Source: Epiperipatus broadwayi (Eukaryota; Onychophora; Udeonychophora; Euonychophora; Peripatidae). From it: a DNA stretch of 64,000 bases. Positions within the stretch are counted from its first letter, which is position 1. The number at the start of each line of letters is the position of its first letter. The position numbers and the translations under genes are program-made. Shown one piece after another: positions 1-12,323 of the stretch. The notes below the pieces were generated by a model that searched no databases, had not been told where the DNA came from, and saw nothing but the letters and a program-made list of their open reading frames with translations. The DNA is taken from the NCBI GenBank assembly GCA_028023455.1, contig JAQFVV010012441.1, positions 6,993,125 to 7,057,124 of the forward strand, written 5' to 3'.

Positions 1-811
1 GCCAAACTATGTCAGCCATTGAATAAAAATGGTTTGGGCTTACATGATATTGGTATTTTTGCAAAACAGAGAATGAGGAACAATATAATTGATATTATTA
101 AACAATTTCCAAAAATTAAGCAGCTCATAGAGGTCATTCCAACTGATAAACCACCACCAAAAAAAATTATCATATTTTGAACAATTAATACATCTTTGTA
201 AAACAGAATCAAAAATCCCAGAGCAATTTATTAATAAATACAAATACTGGGAAATTTATGAATTAATGCATGAAGATAATAACACAATTGCTTTAGAACC
301 AATACTGGGAATTAATAATAAGCAATTGATTAAAAGGTATAAAAGATGGGCCTTAGAACCAAAGTTTTTCAATTTTCTAATAAAACTTAATCTATCTGCA
401 TTACCTATCACATATTTTCTTTGCCATAAAAGACTGTATATGTCAATTGACCCCTTTTGTGGGTTATGCCATCAAGCTGAGGAAACCCTATCACATCTGC
501 TATATCACTGTGAGGGACTTAGGCACATAAGAAATCTCATAACTAGCAGTTACAGGAGGTCTAATGTAACAATGCATCAATTGATTTCTGCATTTAGAGA
601 AGGATTAACACCAAGTGTCAGGGCAGCAACCTTTGTACTATATGCATACTGGTGTACTAGATGCACTTTTCTAATTGGTAACAATTCCAGGAGACATCCA
701 GTTACTTTTTCAAATAAACTTGAAATAATACAGAAAAGGGATAAGAGACTGGCCAGACCTGACATTTATGCAGCAACCTGGTCATTACTTAAGATTAGAT
801 CTATGTTATAG
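1..811 (+). pseudogene. LINE reverse transcriptase, C-terminal end with CCHC finger
   Basis: This is the C-terminal part of a non-LTR retrotransposon ORF2, cut by the window edge. Positions 1-165 read in frame 1 and contain the post-RT connection motif NKNGLGLHDIGIFAKQRM. The frame then shifts in an A-run at about 160-166 and continues in frame 2 from about 170 to the stop at 809-811; the first ATG after the shift is at 266. The second part has a zinc-finger motif of zf-RVT type, CGLCHQAEETLSHLLYHC (C-x2-C-x7-H-x4-C), and a following block ATFVLYAYWCTRCTF that recurs in the decayed copy near 52808. RT catalytic motifs lie outside the window. The single frameshift means it is probably dead, unless the A-run is an assembly error. 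The clade is not certain. Confidence 0.8.
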
Positions 812-1030
812 TGAATTGAGGAAATTAAACATTATAAAAAAACTTAGAAGGATATGCATGTCAAATTAGCAACAAGGACAATTTAGCAACAATTTTTTCC
901 TTTCTATTATAAGTAATTGATTTGCTAATGGTGTTCAAATGATAATGGACAAACCAGGATATTATATGTCGACAAACTATGTAAATGCAAAATTTGTAAT
1001 TCTTTTGAGACAATAAAGGCCTTTTGAAAC
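812..1030 (+). other. LINE 3' untranslated region
   Basis: Non-coding sequence between the LINE stop codon and its (AAT)n tail. Its last bases, ending ...AATAAAGGCCTTTTGAAAC, are matched just before the second (AAT)n tract at 53307 (AATAAAGATCTATCTTTGAAAC with one base either side differing), which ties the two tails to one LINE family. Confidence 0.6.
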
Positions 1031-1646
<616 letters not shown>

Positions 1647-2275
1647 ACATATAAGGCTATTACTATATGCCTTGAGTGCTTAATTTTACCATGAGAGAGA
1701 CCTCTACAAACCTTAACACAAGATTATGACTTTATAAAGATTAGAGTGACTATATTATCTTCAATCTAAATCTAAAAAATTTTGATTTGAGAGTGTGAAG
1801 CTAGTAAGTTCTTCACTAATTAAGAATTCACAAAATCTTTTGATTCACAGCAAGTTAATATTTAGGTCTTATATTTAGAAATATTTTGAATCAATTTAAA
1901 GTTATAAACATTAATTGATATTAAGGACATCATCAACACATATAAGGCTTTAACCTTAATACTATGCACCTTCAGTGCTTAATTTGCCATAAGATGGATC
2001 TCTACAAATGTTAACACAAAATTATGACTTTATAAAGATAAGAGTGGTCATCTTCAACCTACTTTCTAATTATATAGGCATATTAAAGCATTTTGATTAA
2101 GAGTGTGAAGCTAATAAGTTCTTTGTTAATTAAGTCCACTACCTCATTTAGATATCAACATTTGTGAAATCTTTCAATTCACAGCCAGTTAATATTTAGG
2201 TCTTACATTTAGAAATATTTCAAATCAATTTAATGTTGTAAACATTAATTCTTATTAAGTGCATGGACAGCACAT
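1647..2275. repeat. Diverged tandem duplication, period about 291 bp
   Basis: Two head-to-tail copies begin at ACATATAAGG (1647 and 1938). They share TTATGACTTTATAAAGAT, GAGAGTGTGAAG / AAGAGTGTGAAG and ATTTAGGTCTTA in order. A third copy starts near 2276 and is lost after a few bases. The GAGAGTGTGAAG block also occurs at about 29211. No coding potential is visible. Confidence 0.7.
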
Positions 2276-2289
2276 AATTACATATAAAG

Positions 2290-4823
2290 CTGCAAAAGTA
2301 CTGGCATGAATTGTTTCTCAATCAAACATTTTTTCATCTTGTATATTTAGCTTATCATATGGTTTGTTTTTGTACTATCAACATTTCATTAAATTTATTA
2401 TAGACATGTTTTGGTAACTCTGGATGCAAAAAATACTACTTGTTAATAGTAAAAGGTAATAAGATGCCATATCAGCAGTGTTGTGATAATGCTGGCAAAT
2501 TTGTGAATGGTATAAAGCAAACACAAACATTAGTAATGATAATGCAAAAAAAAAAATATATTGCATGCTAATTGTATATAATTGAATTATATATTTGCAA
2601 TGTTTCAATTCAAATTTAGTCAAAATAATATTTAAAATTATATAGCTACATGATATATACTTTAAGGTAATTTAAGTAAACATTTCATTGTAGCATATTA
2701 AGTCTTCAATGTTTTATCTATGTGCATCTTCACTAAGCATATTTACATTCAACATGTGTGAATAGTCTCCTATCATTTGGATATCAGAACTGAAAAAAGG
2801 TATTCTGTAACAACCATCTGTAACCCCTCCCATTATTTCTACAATAAGAAATGTCTCAGGATTTACAATATATGAAGCAAAAATAATTAATTTATTTCAC
2901 AACATTAAACAAATAATTCTCATATTTATTGACAGTCATTGGTGTTTCCCTCAGAAAAGTGGTAGTTTCACTGTTTTACCATTATCATAACTGGTAGTAA
3001 CTTAGGATTTTTTATAATGTAGATTTTGCTGTACTACCTTTATTGATTTTTTTAATTGAAAAATTTCTGAAGATGTCAGTAATCAGCATACATCAATATT
3101 CTTTATTGTTTTTGATGGAAAGATTTCTTCATTGTAGACTCATTTTTACTAAAAATTTATAGAATAAAAAATATGATTTTTTGCTTATTTATTAAATATT
3201 TCTGATTATTTCTAAATAATAAACAAAAAATGCACATATTAAATTTAATTTTTTTATTTATATTTTTTTTAGAAATAGAACTTAATAAATTTGACCATAA
3301 TATTAACAATGAAAATCACAGCATAGGTTCAATCATGCTTTATGTGAAATTTATTTATAAAGTCATTACTTGTCAAAATTGGCATAGTGTTAAAAAAAAT
3401 TTAAATACTTTAAAAATTATAAAGCAAATATCAGATTTTAAAACAGCATTTAATAGATTTATCACAAATTTTACATTTATTCTTTCACATTTAAAAAACT
3501 TAAAATAAAGAAATTGTTTGTTTTCTGAAACAATATTTATACTATCATCATTGGTGATATTTTTATACTATTATTATTGGTTATGTTTATATTCTTTGTT
3601 ATTAATTACAACCCAGTGTTTAAGCATTTATAAAATTCAAATAAGATTTTTTTAAAATATTATCATTTGTAAATTAAATTAATTTTCTTGTACTACACTA
3701 GCACTCTGATAGATTTCTTTATTTACTTTAAGCTTTCAACTTTCACTTTAATATTAAACCATTATTATTTATCAAAATATAACAATTTTGATCTCATTTG
3801 ATAGTTATTTTTGCTTAGAAATTAAATAATTTTTTAAAAAATCACATATAATTTTCAGAATTATCTTAACAACTAGATTTTAATCAAAATAAAGTGCTGT
3901 TTCATCATCAAATTTCAGGTGGAGCAGATTCAATTTGCAAAATAAATGAAATCTTCTTTGTTTGATATTTGTTTTAAAAATCTGAACAAATTATTTTTAA
4001 TATCTAATAAAAAAAATCAATTTATACTTTAAAAGTTTACATTTTTTTGTAATTTTTATGATATTGCTAAATATTATAACAGACTCTTTATTGGCAACAT
4101 TTCTAAACAACAGTATTTCCTGCAACTATAATCTTTATGGCAACAATATTCAGAAGAATATATTCTTCTATATTTAAAAATAAACATTTTTGTAAAAAAA
4201 TAAACAAGTAATAATATATTTTTGATTTCTAATAATTATTACCCAATTACTATACAAAAATGATCATAAATGTTCCAAAAAATCAAATTTTTAAACCATT
4301 GTAATATTTGTTCAAAATAATCTTGCAAAGTTTAATATCACCAAATATATAATAAATGCCCATCATTGGAAACATTGAAGACCTCCTTATTTGATTGTCC
4401 TGACATCTTTTGAATATTTTTAAAATTAAAATATTAGAAAAAAATATATACATGAATTTTAAAGCTGTAAAAAATAAGGTCCACAAAATTTCTCAGTAGA
4501 GAGCAAAAATGCAAATATAATTTCTTGACTTCCAACCTGAGAAAGTTTGGTTATTAAAAATACAAAGGCTAAAAAGAAATTAAGTCCAATTTATCAAATT
4601 TTAGTACAAGATAAAGATATTATTTAGAAATAAAAGTTTGAGCATTTTCAAAAACTTCCATCAAGTATAACACTAGAACATAACAAAATTCAAAAGATTT
4701 CATTAACTATATTTTCTACAACAAAGAACTAAATCAAATTTTAATAAAATGCAATAAATATGTTTATTATGGAGTAATATAATTTTCTTCCTTTTCTTAG
4801 GTAGTGATTTCTGTATTTACATA
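2290..4823. other. AT-rich spacer, nothing recognised
   Basis: Only short, low-complexity ORFs rich in Asn, Lys, Ile and Phe. I see no gene, RNA or mobile element. Confidence 0.4.
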
Positions 4824-4959
4824 TACCATTTCCACTTTCTTAAACACTTCAATAATACTATTTTTATATTAAAACTTTATTCTCACAGTTCAACTATAAG
4901 AATAAAGTTTTGAAGTAAAAAATAGTATTGTTGATGTGTTTAAAAAAGTGGAAATGGTA
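4824..4959. repeat. 136-bp foldback (hairpin) element
   Basis: The left arm 4824-4866 starts TACCATTTCCACTTTCTTAA. The right arm 4917-4959 is its near-perfect inverse and ends GTGGAAATGGTA. A second nested pair (AAAACTTTATTCT / AGAATAAAGTTTT) extends the stem inward, so almost the whole segment can fold into one hairpin. This looks like a small MITE or a solo hairpin. It could make a structured transcript, but no promoter is visible. Confidence 0.75.
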
Positions 4960-6733
4960 TGATATGCAAAATATGTTTATTACAGTATTAAATCTAAAAA
5001 AATGTAGATAATATTTTCTAATATTGATTTTATAGAGTTCTTAGTTTCTTTATGCTTAATCTAACTTATACCTAATGTGTAGGAAACCATAAGATAACTT
5101 CAATAAGTTAATAACATTTTTATTTAATGTAAAAATGTATAGTTATAAATGGATTTTAATCTTTTAAAAATATTTGAGTGCAAAACAAATACAAATATGT
5201 TAAAAGAAATACCATATTTATATATGAATAAGTGGGTTCCAAATAAGTATGATGAAACCTGATTGCCTTAAGTAAGCTATTAAAGTTGTTTAAGTTTGTC
5301 CAATCATATCAATTAGCTGTCATTAAATTAATACTCAAAATATAGAAGTTCAGTAATTCTATAAAACACCATCAGTCTTTAAACATCTAAGTTTAACCAT
5401 ATAATATTTCTACTGCATACTCTTCTAAGAATTTGGGCAAAGGTGTTATATCTCTCTCAGTTTTATATTCTTCTGAAGTTTAAAACTATATATTCACTTT
5501 TTACTTAATACTAAGACTTAACTTGTAAATAATAGCATATAGAGAGAGGAGCTGCTCCGCAAAGCTTCTCTTTCTCTAGAATCTGAATTAAAAAGCCATG
5601 TATTTGTGCAAATCTAAGATCAGATATTGAGCATAATTCTCACTTAGAATACAATATAAATACATGAACTAAAAAAAACATGCTATTGCAAGTTTACTAC
5701 AAATAATTTAATAAAAAGCAAAAAATAATTGTAAAGTATATCTATGAAAAAAGACAATTTTTTAAAGCAGTGCTCACACACAAACATATATTATAACCAT
5801 ATACACATTATTAACTAAATTCAAATAAATGTCATACCTATTAAACATATCAATAGTACTTCTAATATACATTAAATATGATGTATAATGTATGCAGCAA
5901 AGGTCATTTTATATCAATATATATTTTATAAAGTGATTTGCTTTTACCTGATTACTACTAACACTGTTAAAACTCCTGAGAACTAAAAGACAAAAAATAT
6001 TTCCTCTTTCCTTCAACATTTACAATATATTAAATACAAATTAATAATGCAAATTAAAATCACTTGTTTGATAATTGATACCTGGTGATAATGGTTTCCT
6101 TTCCCATACCTGGTTTGTAAAATACACTCATAGTTAAATAAAATAGATGGAAAAGAAGTATATAAGTTCTTTGAAATAATGTATAACTTTGAGGAAGTAA
6201 GAATAAATAAAACAGTTACTATATGTAAATCATATAAACTACAGATAATTAGAGTCAATATTAATTCGATCCCTATCTATAAATTTAAGAGTTATCAGAT
6301 ATGGACAAATTGAATGTTTTTTTTTTTTTAATTTGACTTCTAAACATTATTATTGGATGGAGAAGTTTGTTTATTGCATCTGAAAATTGTATTTCGATAA
6401 AGTATGATGATCTTTCAGTAATAGATTTACCGGATGTTGCATGTTGTTAGATGAAATGGCTTGGGGGGTTACTCCCTATAAACTATTACTTAACCAATAT
6501 TCATTTTGATTAATTTACAGTGCATGAATTAAATAGAAAAAACAAGAAATCATTAATGACCATTTCTAAAAAAGTTAACTTAATTTGCAATCTTTCAATT
6601 CCATCATACACTAACCAGGTTACAAGATTAAAAGCAAAGAAACTTAGAATAGAGTCTAACAAAATTCAGCAAATGCCTTTTCTATTTGAAATGGGTTTTT
6701 TTTATTTTTTGAAAGCTGGTGAATTTTTTTTAT
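4960..6733. other. AT-rich spacer, nothing recognised
   Basis: No supported gene or repeat. A small GC-richer self-complementary patch (GAGAGGAGCTGCTCCGC) lies at about 5543-5560, without further context. Confidence 0.35.
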
Positions 6734-7502
6734 TTATTTAGAACAAATCCCTTCACTATCCACACTATTTCATACTACTGATACACATGACCACACATGC
6801 AGAAAAGAAAAGTAATCACCAATATAGGTATTTTGTGCTAAACTAGCACTCATCAATTGGTCCAGACTACCATCTCTCATACATATATATAATCAGTGCT
6901 CAGTTTATATTAAGATAGCAAATCCTTACACTTTAATGGACAGGCTTCAACCCATTCCAGCCTCCAACTCTTCAGCCATCCATATCATTGAAAATCTGAT
7001 GATGGAAAGCCCAAATCCCATGCTGATGCCAATATTATTGAATTGTCCATGTTGAGCTCAAGTCACTCTGACCCCTTATGTATAGGACATTATTCATTTA
7101 AATACATAGAAGAGGGATGAGCATGACAACAATATTGGCATCAGCATGGGATTTGGGAATTCTATCGTTACATTTTCAATGGTATGGTTGGCTGAAGAGT
7201 TGGAGGTTGGAGCAGGTTGAGGCCTGTCCATTAAAGTAATTTGCTATCTTAATATAAACTGAGCACTAATTATATATATGTATGCAAGATGGTAGTCTGG
7301 AACAATTGATGAGCGCTGGTTTAGCACGAAATACATTTATTGGTGATTATTTATCATTTCTGAAATTGTGGTCATGTGTATCAGTAGTATGAGATAATGT
7401 GGTTAGTGAAGGGGTTTGAAAGTCTGAGTTCAAATCCCTATATTTACAATTAGGCTCCAGGTATAAGAGTACCTGATATTTCAAATCTTATTTAGAACAA
7501 AT
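6734..7502. mobile_element. Palindromic retroposon, copy 1, with 15-bp target duplication
   Basis: The element 6749-7487 is flanked by perfect direct repeats TTATTTAGAACAAAT (6734-6748 and 7488-7502), the size typical of LINE-mediated insertion. Inside, a left arm (6749-7040) is the inverse of a right arm (7128-7413) around an 87-nt loop. Shared blocks include the inverse of TATCTTAATATAAACTGAGC. The right end (7414-7487) is unpaired and contains GAGTTCAAATCCC, which resembles a pol III B box or tRNA T-arm; no well-placed A box is visible. It has no ORF. A related copy lies at 63063-63746. A LINE or PLE probably moved it. Confidence 0.75.
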
Positions 7503-8165
7503 AAATAACTTTTGTCATTATTTAGACACTGAACAGAGATGCTATTTTGAGATCGTATAAATTATTTAAAATCAAACATTAAAAAAAAAGATCTTTATTT
7601 AATATATATTTTTATTAATCTAATTCTGATTTTGATAAAATTCTAAATTATGATGTTTTTCATTTTGTAATAAATTTTCATTATATAATAAATATTTATT
7701 ACAAAATTCTATTAACTATTTTAACTTGGATTAAATAAAAAACTTTTTCGTAATTAAAACTAATTAATATTGATTAAATGTAAAATTTTAAAAAAACTAG
7801 TCATTGTCTTTTTTCTTTTTAATCCATACAGAAAACACTTAATTATCCTGTTTTTAGATGCCTTCAAATAGTAAAAACAAATTATAAAAAATATATATTT
7901 TTACATTAGAATGGAGAGAGTGCAGAAGGGGTGTGATAGTTTCATATGGATAGAGTTTGAACTCACATGGCAGTAAGAGATTTTTTTCTGTAGTTCATTC
8001 TTATGTAAGTGAAGATGATCACTTGTCTGACTGATTTCCATGAAATTACCAAAGTGAATTGAAATGAGAACTGTTGTATTACTGTCTTTTTCTACATGTT
8101 AGGTATGACTGCAATGCGCTGCTTTATAGAATATATTCATGGAGACACAGATGAAAACTACTGTC
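7503..8165. other. AT-rich spacer, nothing recognised
   Basis: No supported gene or repeat. Confidence 0.35.
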
Positions 8166-8181
8166 AGTCATATATATATAT

Positions 8182-8296
8182 ATGAAAAACAAAAAACACA
8201 AGTTAAAAACTTGCATACGCTTGACAATAGATGGCGTTATATCAAAAACACCTTCAAGCGTATGCAAGTTTTTAACTTGTGTTTTTTGTTTTTCAT
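8182..8296. repeat. Perfect 42-bp inverted repeat with 31-bp spacer
   Basis: Arm 8182-8223 (starts ATGAAAAACAAAAAACACAA) is matched base for base by the inverse at 8255-8296. Because of this, both strands carry short ORFs with the same residues. The spacer 8224-8254 and the arm tips reappear inverted at 8612-8650, so this hairpin overlaps the left end of the TIR element 8222-8651. Confidence 0.9.
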
Positions 8297-8651
8297 AAAT
8301 GTACCTTTGAGGTCTTTCTTGCAATGATATATATTGCAGAGACTTCTATTATGTGGTGATGCTGAACTGATATCAGACCCATGTAGCTATCTGGCATGCG
8401 ATGCTGAGTTTGAAGACATTACGTGTCTAAAAGATTCACGCTCGCAAGCTGAATAGAAACTGTTTCTTAAATGCTCAGAGTTTGTGTTTTAGATCTAGTT
8501 TCTTAATCCTGTCTTTCACTGACGATAGCAAATAGCTTGAAATCATGATATGAAGGTGGAAATTAAGTTAGAGATAGTGAAATACTCGCTCTGACGTTTA
8601 TGTAAACAAACGCTTGAAGGTGTTTTTGGTATAACGCCATCTATTGTCATA
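8222..8651. mobile_element. Small TIR (MITE-like) element, about 430 bp
   Basis: The left terminus TGACAATAGATGGCGTTAT (8222-8240), continuing to about 8260, is inverted at 8612-8650 as ...ATAACGCCATCTATTGTCA. This gives terminal inverted repeats of about 40 bp with one or two mismatches. The interior has no long ORF, so a non-autonomous DNA element is likely. No convincing target duplication is visible and (TA)n lies just outside the right end. Confidence 0.55.
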
Positions 8652-8798
8652 TATATATATTGTGAATATAGTTCTAAAAGAATAAAGAAAAACATCTATT
8701 CCACATAAGTTATTTTGTTTGAACTTACTTTTTTCCTAAAAAGAGAATGAAAATCTTTTACAAGAAATGTATGCAAACAATTTTCATCATCATCATCA

Positions 8799-9488
8799 TC
8801 AACCATTATCAATCCACTGCAGGATGAAGGTCTCTCCAAGTTCAATCCATTTTTTCCTATCTTTAGTTTCTCTTCTCCACATAACCCCTGCACACTTTCT
8901 TATTTCATCCATCCATCTCACATGTGGTCTTTTTCTGGGTCTTTTACAAACGCTTGGAATGCAGTTTAAAATTTCAATTGTCCTCCATCTATTATCATCT
9001 CTTCTAACAATGTATCCAGCCCAACTCCACTTTAGTCTTTTAATTTTTTCAATGAGGTCAGTAACATCCATTTGTTCTTTTACCCATACATTGCATTTTC
9101 GATTCCTTCTTGTTACTCCCAACATACATCTTTCCATACTTCTTTGAGTAGTCTCAAGTCTCTGTATTGCTCTTCTATTAAGTGTCCAAGTCTCAGATTC
9201 ATAAGTAAGCACAGGCAAAACACATTTATTAAAAATCTTCATTTTCAAACACATAGGCACATTTCCTTTTAGTATCAAGTTATTTCTACCAAAAGCATTC
9301 CAACCAAGTTTAATTCTATGATTAATTTCATCCATTATATTTCCATCGGTATTAATAATCTGACCAAGGTAATTGTAATTGTTAACTTCTTCTAACTCAT
9401 CATAATCAATCTTTATTTTCATATTTTGAGAAAATCTATTAAACATTACTTTAGTCTTTTTAACATTTATCTTTAGTCCTATTTTCAT
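8799..9488 (-). pseudogene. RTE ORF, C-terminal part after frameshift
   Basis: 229 codons continuing the RT polyprotein after a one-base shift near 9480; the two frames overlap by 29 bases. It starts at the thumb/connection block GLKINVKKTKVMFNRFSQ. It then has NYLGQIINTDG, the RTE-typical CVLPVLTYESETWTLNRRA and RRDDNRWR, and a basic C-terminus. RTE elements commonly end this way, without a CCHC finger. The (TCA)n tail begins just after the stop. Copy 2 aligns closely at 23874-24281. Confidence 0.85.
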
Positions 9489-10374
9489 CTGATAACTCCT
9501 GCAACATTCCCTGTAGCTCTAAAGCATTATTTGCAAAAACAACTACACCATCTGCAAAATCTAAATGACTTAAATAATCTCCATTTACTTTCATTCCTTT
9601 AGCTTTCCATTTTAATCCACAAAATAATTCTTGCAGTATTGCTGTAAAAAGTTTTGGAAATATGGAGTCACCTTGTCTTACACCCTTTTCAATGTTGATT
9701 TTCCTACTATCATTATGTAATCTAATTATTGCTGTTGCATTTTTATAAATATTCTTTAAAATATAACAATATCCTGGATCTACACCTTGATGATCCAATG
9801 CTTTAATCACTGAAGAAATGTTTATAGCATCAAATGCCTTTTCATAGTCTACAAATCCTAAGCATAATGGCAACTCATATTCATTTGTCCTTTCTATAAT
9901 TTCTCTTAATACCTGGATATGATCTACTGTACTAAAACCACTTTTAAATCCAGCTTGTTTTCTTGGTTGGTGGAAATCCAGTGTTTTCTGTAGACGAGTT
10001 GTAATTATCTTAGTAAAAATTTTGTATAAAACTGATAAAAGACTGATAGGTCTGTAATTTCTAATATCTTCTTCATCACCTTTTTTAAATATTAATATTA
10101 TTACTGCATTCTTCCAATCATCTGGTACATCTTTATCATTTAGACATTTGGTATCTAATTTTGCTAAAAAAAATTCTATTTCTTCACCTGCTTCTTTTAA
10201 TATATCAATTATAATTCCATCATTACCTGGAGCCTTCCCTTTCTTCATAAATTTAATTGCATGTCTCACTTCCTCATTCAAAATTTTGGGCAATTTGGAA
10301 GATATAATAAGTATAGGAGGCACTTGTTCTTTATTACTATATAATTCTTGATAGAAGTCTTCTACACATTTCAT
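9460..10374 (-). pseudogene. RTE reverse transcriptase domain (mutated active site)
   Basis: 304 codons covering most of the RT domain of an RTE-like LINE. Visible motifs in order are FMKKGKAPGNDGI (residues about 43-55), NYRPISLLSVLYKIF, the QAGFKSGFSTVDHIQ block, FVDYEKAFD with the first catalytic Asp, GVRQGDSIFPKLF and the final LDFADGVVVF. In the last motif the usual FADD is FADG: codon GGT at 9547-9549, where copy 2 has GAT (24302-24304). The reading frame is lost at about 9480 and continues in 8799-9488. The frameshift and missing Asp indicate an inactive copy. The start given is simply the first Met in the frame; the original protein was longer. Confidence 0.85.
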
Positions 10375-10530
10375 GATGTCTTCTCTCTTTTTAGTAATAA
10401 TGCCATCTTTTTTTTTATTGCAGATATAAATTTCCTACCAATACCAAAATGTTGTTCTACACTCTTTAGACTTTTATTCTCTTCTACAGCTTTCCTTGCT
10501 CGTTCATAATTATACTTTCTTATATCATTT

Positions 10531-10722
10531 TCAACTCTTTTCCCACCATTTTACAAAATTCGAGATATTCAATCTTTTTAATGCATCATTGTTGTATATC
10601 CTCACATTCCTTCTATTCTTCATAAATTCTCTAGTCTCAGTAGAAATTTTATTGGTCAATTGCTGCTTTTTTCTACCAGCTATTCTTATTGCAGTTTTTA
10701 AAAGTGTATTGCTTATTTTCAA
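10531..10722 (-). pseudogene. RTE ORF, linker fragment before RT
   Basis: 63 codons with RKKQQLTNKISTETREFMKN, the basic linker found upstream of RT in RTE elements. A frame break separates it from the RT segment below 10374. The corresponding sequence in copy 2 is at about 25260-25450. The 5' truncation of copy 1 lies at its upstream end. Confidence 0.65.
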
Positions 10723-10729
10723 ACAATTT

Positions 10730-11665
10730 TAAATAGAAATAAAACAGTTATCTGATGAAAATGGATATAACACTTTTTTAAAATTAGATGACAAAAGTTA
10801 AAACAAAATAACCTTTGTATGAAAATAAAGCATCTGTCAAATAAATTAATTAACAGGCTGAAAATTCTGAAAACAAACGCCAAAGAATTATAAAATAACT
10901 TTCCAGTGGGTCTTTTAAAAGACAAGTAGTAATTTTTAATTCTAAAAAATTTAATTTACAATTTAAGACTGCTATGGGGAAAAAATTATCTAGGAACGTT
11001 CAAAAAGATAGAATAAACTTTCTTTATTTTTTTATTTGTTTACAACTTAAGAATGTTAATAACTTTATTTGTAGAGTAGAATAATCAGAACTACAAATTG
11101 ATAATTGTTATTATATTATCCTCTAAATTTGGAATTGGCTAAAAGATGAGTTAATTTAAAATTTTATATGATGTACCTCTTTTAGATCCGTCAGAATGGA
11201 TATCTAATGGCACTTGATAATTAATTGCTGTGATGATCAATGCTGATTTTATGTTCATACTCAATGATGCATAGGATACATGTTTTGATGATTCTTATCA
11301 CCACTGTATATTCTACATTATTTATCTAACAAACTAGTATCTTAAGAATTAACCTTGAAGTATTACAAAATATTAAACATTGGAAGTATCTGACATTTAC
11401 TTATTTTATTATCTGATTCAATATTGATAATGTGTAAAGTGAGAAATGTCTCACTCATGTCAATTAAATAATATAAATCAATTTAAAATAGTTAAAAAAA
11501 GTTAACTGAAAAATTGATAAATTTCATGCTTAGTTTTCAAAGTATTTCAGATAAATTTCTATGTACGAAAATAGAAATAAATGATTCATTCTTGTCTCTA
11601 TAAAAATTCTCTTATGCTTTGCTTTGAGAGTATTTCTTTTATAGCAGCATAATTTTTCAACATCT
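10730..11665. other. AT-rich spacer, nothing recognised
   Basis: No supported gene or repeat. Confidence 0.35.
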
Positions 11666-11667
11666 CT

Positions 11668-12245
11668 AGATCATTTACTATATGCTTTAATAAGTAATAA
11701 TAGATGGACTGTGATAGTGCTTGTTAAATCCCTATTCTGTGGTATAATATCCAATGTCCCAAAACTACTTTCAAACTTACGATTTTCATCAGTGAGGAGC
11801 TTTGGATTTTGCAAAAGTGCATCTGAATCAATAACATATAATGCATTTGCCTCCAGAACTTATCATTTATCTCTGTTATAATATAAAGCTATCAGCCCAA
11901 ATTAAGACACATGTAAATGTTTTTAATCTAAACCAACTTGCTTGTGTAACTCAGATCTATATGTCAATGCAAGTCAGTTTGTTTAAATTGAAAACATTTT
12001 TGTTTTTTTTAGTTTGGACTGATAGCTTGGTAGTATAACAGAGAGGTACATGATTAAGTGCTAGAAAAAAGGAGATGAGATTCTAAAGATCTGGATGCAA
12101 TGGTCCAAAGAAAACTCCTCACTGTTAAAAGCCATAAGCATGAAACTAGTCAGGAGATATTGGATCAGGTAATATAGGATAGGGGTTTAATAAGCATATC
12201 ATCTTACATCTGTAATTATTTAATAAATTTTACAATAAGATAAAG
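11668..12245. repeat. Diverged foldback element, arms about 270 bp
   Basis: The left arm 11668-11942 and right arm 11968-12245 are inverse to each other around a 25-nt loop. Matching blocks include CAGTGAGGAG (left) with CTCCTCACTG (right), AAGCTATCAG with CTGATAGCTT, and GCTTGTTAAATCCC with GGGTTTAATAAGC. Divergence is clearly higher than in the 8182 palindrome. No ORF and no clear target duplication. It lies just upstream of the LTR element and is a different family from the 6749 palindrome as far as I can see. Confidence 0.65.
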
Positions 12246-12323
12246 ACGGTGAAAAAGTATATCAGTGATGTGTAAATTTTATTAGTAATTCATTTATCTA
12301 GCAAACTATTGGAGAATTAATAT

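Larger units (their letters stand above)
8782..10725 (-). mobile_element. RTE-type LINE, copy 1, 5'-truncated
   Basis: A minus-strand non-LTR element recognised from its RT and C-terminal region (next entries). It ends in a (TGA)n-type simple-repeat tail, seen on the plus strand as (TCA)n at 8784-8801, as is common for RTE elements. The 5' end stops near 10725, within the linker that would join endonuclease and RT, so the endonuclease is missing. Copy 2 (23562-26456) is colinear and longer. Confidence 0.85.

Noticed and set aside
3230-3508. 92-codon plus-strand ORF
   Set aside because: Low-complexity Asn/Ile/Lys/Phe composition expected by chance in this AT content; no supporting signals.
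8124-8327. Overlapping ORFs on both strands with the same internal residues
   Set aside because: Produced by the perfect 42-bp inverted repeat; no coding features.
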